From positions 1 through 64,000 of the forward strand of contig CAWVSY010000002.1 of the NCBI GenBank assembly GCA_963933055.1: DNA of 64,000 nucleotides, read 5' to 3'. The position numbers were made by a program, and so were the translations under genes. This DNA comes from Oleispira sp963933055. Lineage in GTDB: Bacteria > Pseudomonadota > Gammaproteobacteria > Pseudomonadales > Oceanobacteraceae. This document shows positions 34,494 through 42,541 of the stretch, piece by piece (positions within the stretch are counted from its first letter, which is position 1; every line of letters begins with the position of its first letter). Below the pieces are notes generated by a model. The model saw only the letters and a program-made list of their open reading frames with translations, was not told the origin of the DNA and ran no database searches.

Positions 34494-34973
34494 TTAGCCT
34501 TCGTTTAAAACAGTAGCATTTAGGTTTTTAATTTCAGGCCAGTTATGTTCAGACGTTTCAACATAGCCAGGGACATCTGTAAGCCATTTTTTCTGTACAG
34601 CCTTGTTTAAGTTCAAGTACAGCTTGTTGTTTTCAATGTACCAAGCTGTTGGATCAACCGTCAGCTTCTTCTCTAGGGCAACACCCATGGCACAGAAACC
34701 ACCGTATTGAGGTGCATAATATTCTGGATTTGCACGGAACTTATTACGATTTTCAGCACTCGAAAATTGATAAATAGCGTTCTTATACGTTGCCGTATAT
34801 TGCGCACTGCCGTGAGTCGGTTTACCGTCTGTGAAATACGAAACGGTATCGTAACCACTAATCGCGACATCGTTTTCATCAGCATTCATATCAATATCAG
34901 ATGCAAATGTCAGGCTACTCAGCGCTAATGCACTAACGGTAAAAACAGACTTAATTGCGTTAGAAAGATTCAT
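34494..34973 (-). CDS. Exported YHS-domain protein
   Basis: A 159-residue protein with a signal peptide (hydrophobic SVFTVSALALSSLTFA, cut after about residue 24). The mature protein has a YHS-type metal-binding domain: ISGYDTVSYFTDGKPTHGS, then FSSAENRNKFRANPEYYAPQYGGFCAMGV. YHS domains bind copper or other soft metals. It is 30 bp upstream of bufA and probably the first gene of the bufferin operon, which suggests a periplasmic metal-handling helper. The promoter region carries two GTCCA repeats. Confidence 0.85.
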   Translation of the reverse strand: MNLSNAIKSVFTVSALALSSLTFASDIDMNADENDVAISGYDTVSYFTDGKPTHGSAQYTATYKNAIYQFSSAENRNKFRANPEYYAPQYGGFCAMGVALEKKLTVDPTAWYIENNKLYLNLNKAVQKKWLTDVPGYVETSEHNWPEIKNLNATVLNEG

Positions 34974-35066
34974 AGGTATTACTCCACTTAAGGTTGGGTT
35001 TGTTTTATAGAACGTTTGTCAGTGGAGCTAGATTACGGTTTTCTTGCTGGTAAGTGGGATGATATA

Positions 35067-35092
35067 GTCCATACTTTGATTCAAATCGTCCA
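35067..35092. promoter_or_regulatory. Phased direct repeats, candidate AraC-type operator
   Basis: GTCCA occurs at 35067-35071 and again at 35088-35092, 21 bp apart (two helical turns), preceded by ATA and ATC. It sits between the YHS/bufferin operon and the divergent AraC-family gene. Tandem half-sites at this spacing are typical for AraC-family regulators. Confidence 0.45.
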
Positions 35093-35136
35093 GAATCGTA
35101 CAATTTCAGTCATTTTATTGCATTAGAGGCCATCAA

Positions 35137-35970
35137 ATGGATCGTTTATCAGACATTCTTCTTCGCTTTTCTATGAATGCTCAAGTATTTTTCAGTGGCA
35201 GTATGTGCGGTATAAAGCCTTTTGGTTCCAGCGATAAGAGTGAAGGGCATTTGCATGTATTACGCTCTGGCACGCTAACGCTAATGGATGATAAGGGTGA
35301 GAAAAAAGTATTCGATCGACCCTCTGTTATCTTTTTCCCACAAGCGACGCATCATCGAATTATTGCCAATGAATCTGACCAAGCCGAATTGGTCTGTGCC
35401 AATATTCATTACAATGATGGTTTTAATAATCCGCTAGCGAGTGCTCTGCCTAAGTTTTTATATTTTGATATCGCCGATTCTGAGTATTTAGGACAGTGTG
35501 CTAATTGGTTATTTGAAGAGGCTTTTAATGAACGCTGCGGCAGGCAGCCAATGATAGATCGCTTGAGTGATATTTTTCTTATACAAGTACTTAGGCAAGT
35601 GCTTAAAGACGGTGATGTCGCCCATGGCATGCTTGCGGGACTTTCACACCCACAACTAACCCATGTGATGGTTAAAATTCATAAACATCCTGAGGAGAAT
35701 TGGAATTTAGATTCACTTGCGAGTATAGCGGCGATGTCACGTTCAAAATTTGCTGAATTATTTAAAGCGACTGTTGGCCAACCACCAGGAGATTACATTA
35801 CCGATTGGCGTCTATCTGTTGCGCAGGGGTTATTGAAAAAAAATAAATCGGTTGGCTTGGTGGCTAATGCGGTAGGTTATGAAAATGGCTCAGCACTAGC
35901 CCGAGTCTTCAGAAAGAAAACTGGGCTATCGCCAAAAGAGTGGCTAGATAAATTTAATGCACCCTCTTAA
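35137..35970 (+). CDS. AraC-family regulator with N-terminal cupin
   Basis: A 277-residue regulator. Residues about 10-170 form a cupin_6-type ligand domain (LHVLRSGTLTLMDDKGEK, then VIFFPQATHHRI), and residues 185-275 hold the double HTH (NWNLDSLASIAAMSRSKFAELFKATVGQPPGDYITDWRL pattern). It is divergent from the YHS-bufferin operon across 163 bp and is the obvious candidate regulator. A metal or redox ligand is possible given the cupin histidines, but not shown. Confidence 0.87.
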   Translation: MDRLSDILLRFSMNAQVFFSGSMCGIKPFGSSDKSEGHLHVLRSGTLTLMDDKGEKKVFDRPSVIFFPQATHHRIIANESDQAELVCANIHYNDGFNNPLASALPKFLYFDIADSEYLGQCANWLFEEAFNERCGRQPMIDRLSDIFLIQVLRQVLKDGDVAHGMLAGLSHPQLTHVMVKIHKHPEENWNLDSLASIAAMSRSKFAELFKATVGQPPGDYITDWRLSVAQGLLKKNKSVGLVANAVGYENGSALARVFRKKTGLSPKEWLDKFNAPS

Positions 35971-36012
35971 TAAGCCTTTGCAGATTCAAGCAGCAAGCAC
36001 TGAATCGTTCAA

Positions 36013-36690
36013 CTACATCATTTCTTTCATTGAACCAATCGCACTACCAACACCCACTTTTAATTTAAGCTTGAACAATTCGTAAGATTCACCCGCTGTT
36101 AGCTCTTCATTATCGCTGCAGCGTGGATCGGTTCGTTGAATCAAATCAATCACTTCTTTGGTGATTGGAATGGTTTCGCAGCCGTGGGTATCTTCACAGA
36201 CCATATCCCACTGAGGCTTAGCTTGAATATGACAAGCAAAGCAATTGCCGCCAAAGCGATTCACAACATCAGCAAAGCCGCGCTTACGGATTTCTGAGCC
36301 TTCTTCCGAAACATCCAGCTCAAAGAACTCCCAATCTTTTGTCACAGGGCTATAGCCTACTTCGTGCTTAACCATGACTTCACCAGGCACCAACTGCACA
36401 ACAGAACCAGGGGGATAAACCCCACCCGTTTCAGAGTTCGCTACCGCTAGCGTGCCCTCAAGATCGCCTTTTAAATTATCCACATAAAAGCCACGTACTT
36501 TCGTCATATCACGAATACAGGTGAATGTACTCGCCGTAACTGGTAATTGCCCTTGCGCGGTTACAGCTAAAGGCACTTCATTCTTACTATCACTAACCTT
36601 ATCTGCGGCTGAGACGCTAAATGCCATCCCCATGGATGCTATACCCAAGGTAAATATAACGGCTGCCTTACTTGTCCACGTCTTAATCAT
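36013..36690 (-). CDS. Exported cytochrome P460-like c-type haem protein
   Basis: A 225-residue periplasmic protein with a signal peptide (hydrophobic AVIFTLGIASMGMAFSV, cleaved after SAA, about residue 29). A single haem c site Cys150-x-x-Cys153-His154 (GGNCFACHIQ) lies after a beta-rich segment with YPPGSVVQLVPGEVMVKH and DWEFFELDV, the layout of cytochrome P460 family proteins. P460s oxidise hydroxylamine or NO in some bacteria; the crosslinking lysine could not be fixed by eye, so function is open. It is divergent from the second ECF sigma gene. Confidence 0.68.
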   Translation of the reverse strand: MIKTWTSKAAVIFTLGIASMGMAFSVSAADKVSDSKNEVPLAVTAQGQLPVTASTFTCIRDMTKVRGFYVDNLKGDLEGTLAVANSETGGVYPPGSVVQLVPGEVMVKHEVGYSPVTKDWEFFELDVSEEGSEIRKRGFADVVNRFGGNCFACHIQAKPQWDMVCEDTHGCETIPITKEVIDLIQRTDPRCSDNEELTAGESYELFKLKLKVGVGSAIGSMKEMM

Positions 36691-36811
36691 TGTTTTATCC
36701 CTTTAAATAATCACCACAATATTATATTGTTCAAAACAGTATTGCACACAATGAATATAATAATTTTTAAGCAAGACCAGTGCATAAGCGCACGATGCCG
36801 GACTCGGATTT

Positions 36812-36851
36812 TGCATCCAATTTGCATCCAAAAGCCAAACATGTACGTATC
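36812..36851 (+). promoter_or_regulatory. ECF2 promoter with a tandem 11-bp repeat
   Basis: TTTGCATCCAA occurs twice in direct tandem (36811-36831 region). The second TGCATCC (36823-36829) is followed by exactly 16 bp and CGTATC (36846-36851). The same TGCATCC-N16-CGT core precedes the DUF4331 gene. Start expected near 36857, 38 bp before the sigma ATG. The extra copy 11 bp upstream is one helical turn away. Confidence 0.65.
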
Positions 36852-36894
36852 ATTCTTAATACTAATAATTCTAACCTACGAGAAAGCTTATAAC

Positions 36895-37434
36895 ATGATG
36901 AATAAAGACTCACTTTTGGAACTACTCAGTGCTGCAGCACTAGGAGATAAGCAAGCCTTTGCTAGTTTGTATAATGCAACGAGTAGTCAATTGTTTGCGG
37001 TTAGTTTAAAAATGCTAGGACGACGTGAATTAGCAGAAGAAGCACTGCAAGAAGCCTATGTAAAAATTTGGCATAACGCGGCGGAGTATCAACATGGTAA
37101 AGGCGCTGTACTCACATGGATGATCAGTATCGTACGCTATCGTGCCCTAGACATGCTGCGATATCAGAAGGTGCGAAAAGAAGATCAAATTTCTGAAGAA
37201 TATGAGCCACCAGCACCCGACCTTCAAATTGACAATGGACCTGAAGTCAATAAAAGCAAACTGGATAATTGCCTGGGTGAGCTGGGAACACAACAGAAAC
37301 AAGCAATACACCTAGCCTATTACAATGGGTTATCACACCATGAAGTCGTTGGATATTTGGATATCCCATTAGGCAGTGTCAAAAGCTTAATCCGTCGTGG
37401 CTTGCAAAAATTACACAGGTGCTTAGCTCTATGA
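36895..37434 (+). CDS. ECF sigma factor (SigK/RpoE-like), second in the window
   Basis: A 179-residue ECF sigma factor: region 2 AEEALQEAYVKIWHNAAEY and MISIVRYRALDMLRYQK, region 4 LGTQQKQAIHLAYYNGLSHHEVVGYLDIPLGSVKSLIRRGL pattern. The open frame extends back to 36727, but the promoter lies inside that part, so the ATG at 36895 behind GAGAAAG is taken. It overlaps the anti-sigma gene by 4 bp (ATGA). The shared promoter motif suggests it activates itself and the DUF4331 operon. Confidence 0.88.
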   Translation: MMNKDSLLELLSAAALGDKQAFASLYNATSSQLFAVSLKMLGRRELAEEALQEAYVKIWHNAAEYQHGKGAVLTWMISIVRYRALDMLRYQKVRKEDQISEEYEPPAPDLQIDNGPEVNKSKLDNCLGELGTQQKQAIHLAYYNGLSHHEVVGYLDIPLGSVKSLIRRGLQKLHRCLAL

Positions 37435-38150
37435 ATTATTTGAATCCTCAACTCAAAGATGCACTCGCAGCCGAATATGTATTAGGTACCTTGCACGGTG
37501 GTGCACGTCGTAGATTTCAAAAACTGATGCTGCAATACCCTAGCCTGCGTGAAGCAACTTGGCTATGGGAACAACAGTTACATGGTTTAAATGAAAGGCT
37601 CACACCTGTTGAACCGGATGCAAAGGTATGGAACTCGATTAAAGAACAATTAATGTTTGATTCCGTACAAGATGCAGAACCGATTAAGGTTAAAAATCAG
37701 AACGTTGTTATGCTTAATACATCGCTCAATCGCGCTTGGAAAAGTGTTACTGCACTAGCCACAGCAGCGACTATTTTGATGGCGATCGTATTATTTGATA
37801 AACAAAACCCTGATGCTGTTTTGCCACAGCAAGTCGCGGTCATGCAAACCGAGCAAGCAGACACCTTGTGGCTGATTGAAGTAGGTGAAAATAGTATCGA
37901 CGTTCTCGCCACTCGCAAGCTCACCCCAGAGCCGAATAACGACTTTGAATTATGGATCGTGGCTAAAGGTATCGAGAACCCGATTTCTTTGGGACTACTG
38001 CCCAAATCAGGCAAGCTGTCGTTACCTAAACATGCTGACTTTGACTCTATGGATATTGTCGCGCTTGCCGTTAGTATTGAACCATTAAATGGCTCACCCA
38101 ATGGCCTGCCTACGAAGGTACTGTATACCGCAGCATTGGCGACGTTATAG
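37431..38150 (+). CDS. RskA-type transmembrane anti-sigma factor
   Basis: A protein of about 239 residues. An N-terminal helical anti-sigma domain (LAAEYVLGTLHGGARRRFQKLM, then WEQQLHGLNERLTPVEP) precedes one membrane helix (about residues 97-116, VTALATAATILMAIVLF) and a periplasmic RskA-C domain with FELWIVAKG and SLGLLPKSG. It should hold the sigma factor at the membrane until a periplasmic signal causes release. The ATG at 37431 overlaps the sigma stop; the GTG at 37419 is less likely. Confidence 0.87.
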   Translation: MNYLNPQLKDALAAEYVLGTLHGGARRRFQKLMLQYPSLREATWLWEQQLHGLNERLTPVEPDAKVWNSIKEQLMFDSVQDAEPIKVKNQNVVMLNTSLNRAWKSVTALATAATILMAIVLFDKQNPDAVLPQQVAVMQTEQADTLWLIEVGENSIDVLATRKLTPEPNNDFELWIVAKGIENPISLGLLPKSGKLSLPKHADFDSMDIVALAVSIEPLNGSPNGLPTKVLYTAALATL

Positions 38151-38189
38151 CCAATTAGCCGCTTAAAACACTGAAATTAAATCAAAATG

Positions 38190-38218
38190 GCGAGTACAGA
38201 AATGTACTCGCTTTTTTT
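38190..38218 (+). terminator. Intrinsic terminator after the anti-sigma gene
   Basis: GCGAGTACA, loop GAAA, TGTACTCGC then seven T. A perfect 9-bp stem 40 bp after the anti-sigma stop separates it from the DUF4331 operon. Confidence 0.9.
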
Positions 38219-38276
38219 ATGTATTCTCCTTAATGAAACCCGAAATAAAATTTATTTAATTCTTTTTTTAAATAAG

Positions 38277-38305
38277 TGCATCCAGATTCGAAGCTCGGCC
38301 GTTTA
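38277..38305 (+). promoter_or_regulatory. ECF2 promoter of the DUF4331 operon
   Basis: TGCATCC (38277-38283), 16 bp, CGTTTA (38300-38305). It matches the ECF2 sigma gene's own promoter in -35 and spacing. Start near 38312, about 37 bp before the DUF4331 ATG. Confidence 0.62.
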
Positions 38306-38348
38306 TTACTATGAACATATTAATAACAATGAATAAAAGGACCGAATT

Positions 38349-39947
38349 ATGAAAGTATTTAAAGCATCGTTAATTGCAGGCTTGGTTTGCAATAGCTTAT
38401 TGAGCGCAAGTGTTATGGCATCAAGCCATAGAGAAGCGCCCAACCTTACTCGTTTCCCAACCTTAGATTCAACCGACTTTTATGCCTTTAATAGCTATGA
38501 AGCTGAGCGCGAAGACTACGTGACATTCATTGCAAATTATATTCCCTTACAAGATGCCTACGGCGGCCCCAACTATTTTGCAATGGATCCTGCAGCGGTT
38601 TATAGCATTCATATTGATAATGATGGCGATGCGGTCGAAGATTTAACCTTCCAATTTAAATTTACCAATCAACTACCCAATAACAATGCAGGTATAGCCC
38701 TACAAGTCGGCGCTGAAGGTGATAAGCGCACCATCGCTGTACCACTTAAAAATATTGGTGGTATTACTGCCCAAGACCAAACTGCCGCAAACTTTATCGA
38801 ATCTTATCAACTTACCCTAGTAACAGGACCTCAAAAAAACCCGTTACAATCTACGTTAATCAATAATAGCGATACAAACTTAGGTTCAACCTTTAATAAA
38901 CCATTAGATTACATTGGTAATAAAACATTCGGCGATACCGCAGCGTACGCTAGCTATGCGAATCAATTTATTTACGAGTTCAATCTACTCGGTTGTGAAA
39001 ACCCAGGTAAGGTATTTGTTGGTCAACGTAAAGACGCTTTTGTGGTTAACCTAGGTGAAACATTTGATTTAGTTAACTATGTACCAGTTGAAGGCGATAG
39101 TGCTCCAGGTAACAGCGATGGACAAGGCTTTCCCGGCGGCATTACGCAGTCTAGCGATAATGATGACTTGTTAGATAAGAACGTAACAGCGTTATCCATC
39201 GAAATACCTAAATCGTGCATTACCGGTGAAGGCAACGGTACTATTGGCGCATGGACAACAGCCAGTTTGCCGCAAGCTCGCATCCTAAACCCAGATGCAA
39301 CCATTGGTAAAACAGAGGTCAATGGAGGAGCGTTAACTCAAGTGTCTCGCTTAGGTAATCCCCTAGTGAACGAACTTGTTATCGGCCTGAAAGACAAAGA
39401 CACATTTTCAACGGCACAGCCAAAAGATGATGGCCAGTTTGCCGATTATGTTACCCACCCAAGCTTACCGGAATTGTTAAATATTCTATTTAAGGATGCG
39501 GTAAATACCACTCTAAACGCTAATATTGAAACCTTAGCGCCAACGAACTTTCCTCGTACTGATCTGGTTACTGCATTTTTAACTGGCTTTCCGGGCGTAA
39601 ACCAACTTGCAACGGTAACACCCTCTGAAATGTTACGTTTAAACACAGCAATAGATGCAACCGCCAGTGCTAACCAATCAACATTTGGTGTGGTCGGTAA
39701 TGATTTAGCCGGTTTCCCAAATGGTCGTAGACCTGGTGACGACGTAGTCGATATTGCCCTGCGCGTAATGATGGGACGCTTATGCTATCCGATTCCAGTA
39801 GGTGGAGTGGATACCGACTTAGGTTTATGCACAAGCGAAGATGCAAGTGTGGGTGAAGTCGCTTTTACTGATGGCGCACCTGTAAACGCAAACATGATGT
39901 TGGATGTATTCCCTTACTTATCTACACCCATTTCAGGTTCTAAATAA
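38349..39947 (+). CDS. Exported DUF4331 protein
   Basis: A 532-residue secreted protein. After a signal peptide (cleavage near MASSHREAP) comes the hallmark DUF4331 opening SSHREAPNLTRFPTLDSTDFYAFNS (split over residues 25-49), then HIDNDGDAVEDLTFQF and a C-terminal PNGRRPGDDVVDIALRVMMG. The N-terminal SHREAP motif is near invariant and may bind metal. Function is unknown. It is the first gene of an operon with a small lipoprotein, a TPR protein and a HupE-like protein, and is the apparent main target of the ECF2 sigma factor. Confidence 0.9.
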   Translation: MKVFKASLIAGLVCNSLLSASVMASSHREAPNLTRFPTLDSTDFYAFNSYEAEREDYVTFIANYIPLQDAYGGPNYFAMDPAAVYSIHIDNDGDAVEDLTFQFKFTNQLPNNNAGIALQVGAEGDKRTIAVPLKNIGGITAQDQTAANFIESYQLTLVTGPQKNPLQSTLINNSDTNLGSTFNKPLDYIGNKTFGDTAAYASYANQFIYEFNLLGCENPGKVFVGQRKDAFVVNLGETFDLVNYVPVEGDSAPGNSDGQGFPGGITQSSDNDDLLDKNVTALSIEIPKSCITGEGNGTIGAWTTASLPQARILNPDATIGKTEVNGGALTQVSRLGNPLVNELVIGLKDKDTFSTAQPKDDGQFADYVTHPSLPELLNILFKDAVNTTLNANIETLAPTNFPRTDLVTAFLTGFPGVNQLATVTPSEMLRLNTAIDATASANQSTFGVVGNDLAGFPNGRRPGDDVVDIALRVMMGRLCYPIPVGGVDTDLGLCTSEDASVGEVAFTDGAPVNANMMLDVFPYLSTPISGSK

Positions 39948-39958
39948 GGAGTATGGTG

Positions 39959-40213
39959 ATGAAAACTATGCATATATCTGTGGCGGTTACTCTGCTAAGC
40001 ATGAGTCTGATATCAGGCTGTAATACAAAGAGTAGCAGTAATTCGACAGTGACTGAACAACCTCAAATGAATCAAGAGGTGAAGTTTTCAGCATTAAGTC
40101 GTGACGCATTTGCCCAAGCAAGTGAATCTGAGCCGCTAACGCTTAATGGCCTAGAGATAGAAAACGACGTCATATCAGCAGACTTTTATAACGACTTACT
40201 GACAACTCAATAG
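39959..40213 (+). CDS. Small lipoprotein
   Basis: A peptide of about 84 residues with a lipoprotein signal (VAVTLLSMSLISGCN, lipobox Cys near residue 20), then a polar acidic tail. No known domain. AAGGAG at 39946-39951 fits the ATG at 39959 rather than 39953. It sits between DUF4331 and the TPR protein and is probably co-exported with them. Confidence 0.7.
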   Translation: MKTMHISVAVTLLSMSLISGCNTKSSSNSTVTEQPQMNQEVKFSALSRDAFAQASESEPLTLNGLEIENDVISADFYNDLLTTQ

Positions 40214-40278
40214 ATCCCTTTTATTCACAATAAAAAGTAAAGAAAATAACTAGCCAAGGATGGCGGTGTGGAGTTTAA

Positions 40279-41352
40279 ATGCAAAAAAACATAAAAAAAA
40301 CTTTATTAATCTGGGTGGGTGTTTGTATCTTTAGTATACACCTACCCAGTATTGCCGCACCCTACACACCTGTCGATGGCAATGAAGTTATTGCCAACTG
40401 GCAAGTTCTGGATACTCAAAAAGAAGTTATTAATTTGACTACCGTTAGGGAATTTATTGAACAAGGTCAGTATCCCGGAGAGTCTGATTATCGCTATAGC
40501 CGAGCTAAAATATGGCTGCAAACACAAATTAAGCAAAACAAAAATCTATCAACCGAAATATTCTATCTTTATGCCAGAGTACTGCAGCACCAGCATCAGT
40601 TTGATAGCGCGCTAAAATATTTAGACGATGCCTTAGCGCTTAACCCTGCAGATACCAATAGCTGGTTACTAAAAGCCAATATTCACATGGTGCAAGGTGA
40701 TGCCGGTTTAGCCAAACGTGCTTGCTTAGCCATGCTGGGTAAAACCAACCTTATCGTGCTATCAGCCTGTGCCCTAGACGTTGCTAGCCAAGATGGTCAA
40801 TTAGACGATAGCTACCAAGAACTTTCTCGCCTGCATACATCACAAGATCTATCTAATAGCACAGAGCAACGCTGGATTGTACAAATGTTGGCTGATATGG
40901 CTCTAAGAAATAATGATCCGGCAGCAGCGAATGCTCATTTGAAATACTTCAATCTGAATAATGCGCCAGTGAGTATTCTTACTCTATGGGCCGATACACA
41001 ATTCGCCTTGCAACAATATGAAGAAGTATTACTTCGCTTAACACCCATCGTAAATGCCCACCCGATTAAAGATGACGCCTTACTACTGCGTTTAGCAATA
41101 GCAGAAAAAGAAAATTCTAAACGGCCTTATTGGCAGAATGTATTCGCTCAGCGGGTCGTATTACGCGAATTAAGAAATGACAATTTACATGCTGCAGAAT
41201 TAGCACGTTACTATTTAGACGTTAACATTCAGCCTGAAAAAGCGCTTCACTGGGCAAGAGTTAATTGGCAGGTCGCACAACAGCATGGCGACCGTAAACT
41301 GCTCGATCAAGCAACAGAGCTTTGGCAAAAAGATAATAGGAAGACTCAGTGA
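40279..41352 (+). CDS. Exported TPR-repeat protein
   Basis: A 357-residue protein with a signal peptide (hydrophobic LLIWVGVCIFSIHL, cut after IAA). It has several tetratricopeptide-like helix pairs, clearest at FYLYARVLQHQHQFDSALKYLDDALALNPADTNSWL pattern (about residues 97-132). Such scaffolds hold protein partners; here probably DUF4331 or the lipoprotein in the periplasm. It overlaps the HupE gene by 4 bp. Confidence 0.82.
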   Translation: MQKNIKKTLLIWVGVCIFSIHLPSIAAPYTPVDGNEVIANWQVLDTQKEVINLTTVREFIEQGQYPGESDYRYSRAKIWLQTQIKQNKNLSTEIFYLYARVLQHQHQFDSALKYLDDALALNPADTNSWLLKANIHMVQGDAGLAKRACLAMLGKTNLIVLSACALDVASQDGQLDDSYQELSRLHTSQDLSNSTEQRWIVQMLADMALRNNDPAAANAHLKYFNLNNAPVSILTLWADTQFALQQYEEVLLRLTPIVNAHPIKDDALLLRLAIAEKENSKRPYWQNVFAQRVVLRELRNDNLHAAELARYYLDVNIQPEKALHWARVNWQVAQQHGDRKLLDQATELWQKDNRKTQ

Positions 41353-42470
41353 AATATATTAAAGCAACGTATTTTTATCGCAGTCTATTCGTATTACTCA
41401 TGCTGTGCATTAGCTATACCAGCTACGCTCATCAAATGAGTACCAGTTATTTATCGATGACGATTGATGATCAAGGTCAAATAGCAGGTTCGTGGCAAGT
41501 AAGGCTGTTTGATATCAATCAAAAATTGCCCATTGATTTGAATAAAGATGGGCAGCTTATTTGGTCGGAATTACAGTTGAATCAATTGGCCATCGTCGAT
41601 TTTTTACAGGCTTCTTTGTCGATAAGTCGCGATCAAACTTGCCCCATATTATTTGAGGGTAAACAACAAATTGATCAGCATTTTAATGAAGGCTATTTGG
41701 TCAGCCAATTTTCCTCTAGCTGTAAATCATCTGGGCCGTTAACCATTAACTACACCGCCTTTTTTGACATTGATTCTGACCATAAAGCGATTGTGAATAT
41801 TAACAGCGAAGAACATCAATATTCACGAGTGATCAGTTATGAAAACCCGACACTATTGGTCGATCTGTTACAAAGTCAGTTACTGGCTACTTTTAATGAG
41901 TATACCTACCAAGGCATTATTCATATCTGGCTAGGAACAGATCACATTCTATTTTTATTAGCGCTGCTCTTAACCTGTGGATTGTTTAGAAAAAATGGCA
42001 CTTGGCTAGCTATTGCTAAACCCGCACAAATCTTTCGTGATACTGCCTGGATTGTCACTGCTTTCACGTTAGCCCACACAATAACTTTAACCGCGACCGC
42101 CGCTGGTCTTATCAATCTTGAAAGTCGATGGGTAGAATTAGGAATCGCTATTTCTGTCTTAATGGCAGCCCTCAATAATGTATGGCCGGTAGTGCTCAGA
42201 CTCGGGTGGATTACTTTTGCTTTTGGTTTGTTACACGGAATGGGTTTTGCGGGAGTTTTAGGCGAAGTCGGCTTACCTTCTAACCAGAAATTGTTAGCTA
42301 TTTTTGCCTTTAATTTAGGTGTTGAGATTGGTCAGCTCGCAATTTTAATCATCGTCTTGCCGTTATTGCTTCTCTTTAGCCAACAACATTGGTATCGACG
42401 CTGGGGAGTCCAATGCGGATCCCTTGCTATTGGAATAATGGCGATAAAATGGTCGATTGAACGTTTTTAG
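41349..42470 (+). CDS. HupE/UreJ-family membrane protein
   Basis: A 373-residue protein: signal peptide, an exported domain (about residues 27-185, starting SYAHQMSTSYLSM), and a C-terminal HupE/UreJ_2 unit with six to seven helices. The unit begins GIIHIWLGTDHILFLLALLL, and later LAHTITLTATA and FGLLHGMGFAG hold conserved histidines. HupE/UreJ proteins act in nickel or other metal handling, so metal transport is possible. The same DUF4331-TPR-HupE order recurs in other genomes. Ends at a strong terminator. Confidence 0.85.
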   Translation: MKYIKATYFYRSLFVLLMLCISYTSYAHQMSTSYLSMTIDDQGQIAGSWQVRLFDINQKLPIDLNKDGQLIWSELQLNQLAIVDFLQASLSISRDQTCPILFEGKQQIDQHFNEGYLVSQFSSSCKSSGPLTINYTAFFDIDSDHKAIVNINSEEHQYSRVISYENPTLLVDLLQSQLLATFNEYTYQGIIHIWLGTDHILFLLALLLTCGLFRKNGTWLAIAKPAQIFRDTAWIVTAFTLAHTITLTATAAGLINLESRWVELGIAISVLMAALNNVWPVVLRLGWITFAFGLLHGMGFAGVLGEVGLPSNQKLLAIFAFNLGVEIGQLAILIIVLPLLLLFSQQHWYRRWGVQCGSLAIGIMAIKWSIERF

Positions 42471-42482
42471 TCTTCTTATTAA

Positions 42483-42516
42483 AACAAACGGCTTCCTGCC
42501 GTTTGTTGATTTTTTT
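42483..42516 (+). terminator. Intrinsic terminator after the HupE gene
   Basis: AACAAACGGC, loop TTCCT, GCCGTTTGTT, then GATTTTTTT. A perfect 10-bp stem. It may serve cusA from the other side too, with a shorter T run. Confidence 0.9.
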
Positions 42517-42541
42517 AGCTAATCACTTTCTAGCCTCTCAT

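Noticed and set aside
36727..36894. N-terminal extension of the second ECF sigma factor
   Set aside because: The ECF2 promoter (36823-36851) lies inside it, family proteins start at MMNKDSL-like sequence, and a ribosome site precedes 36895.
37697..38101. 134-residue minus-strand frame inside the anti-sigma gene
   Set aside because: Wholly antisense to a well-supported coding frame.
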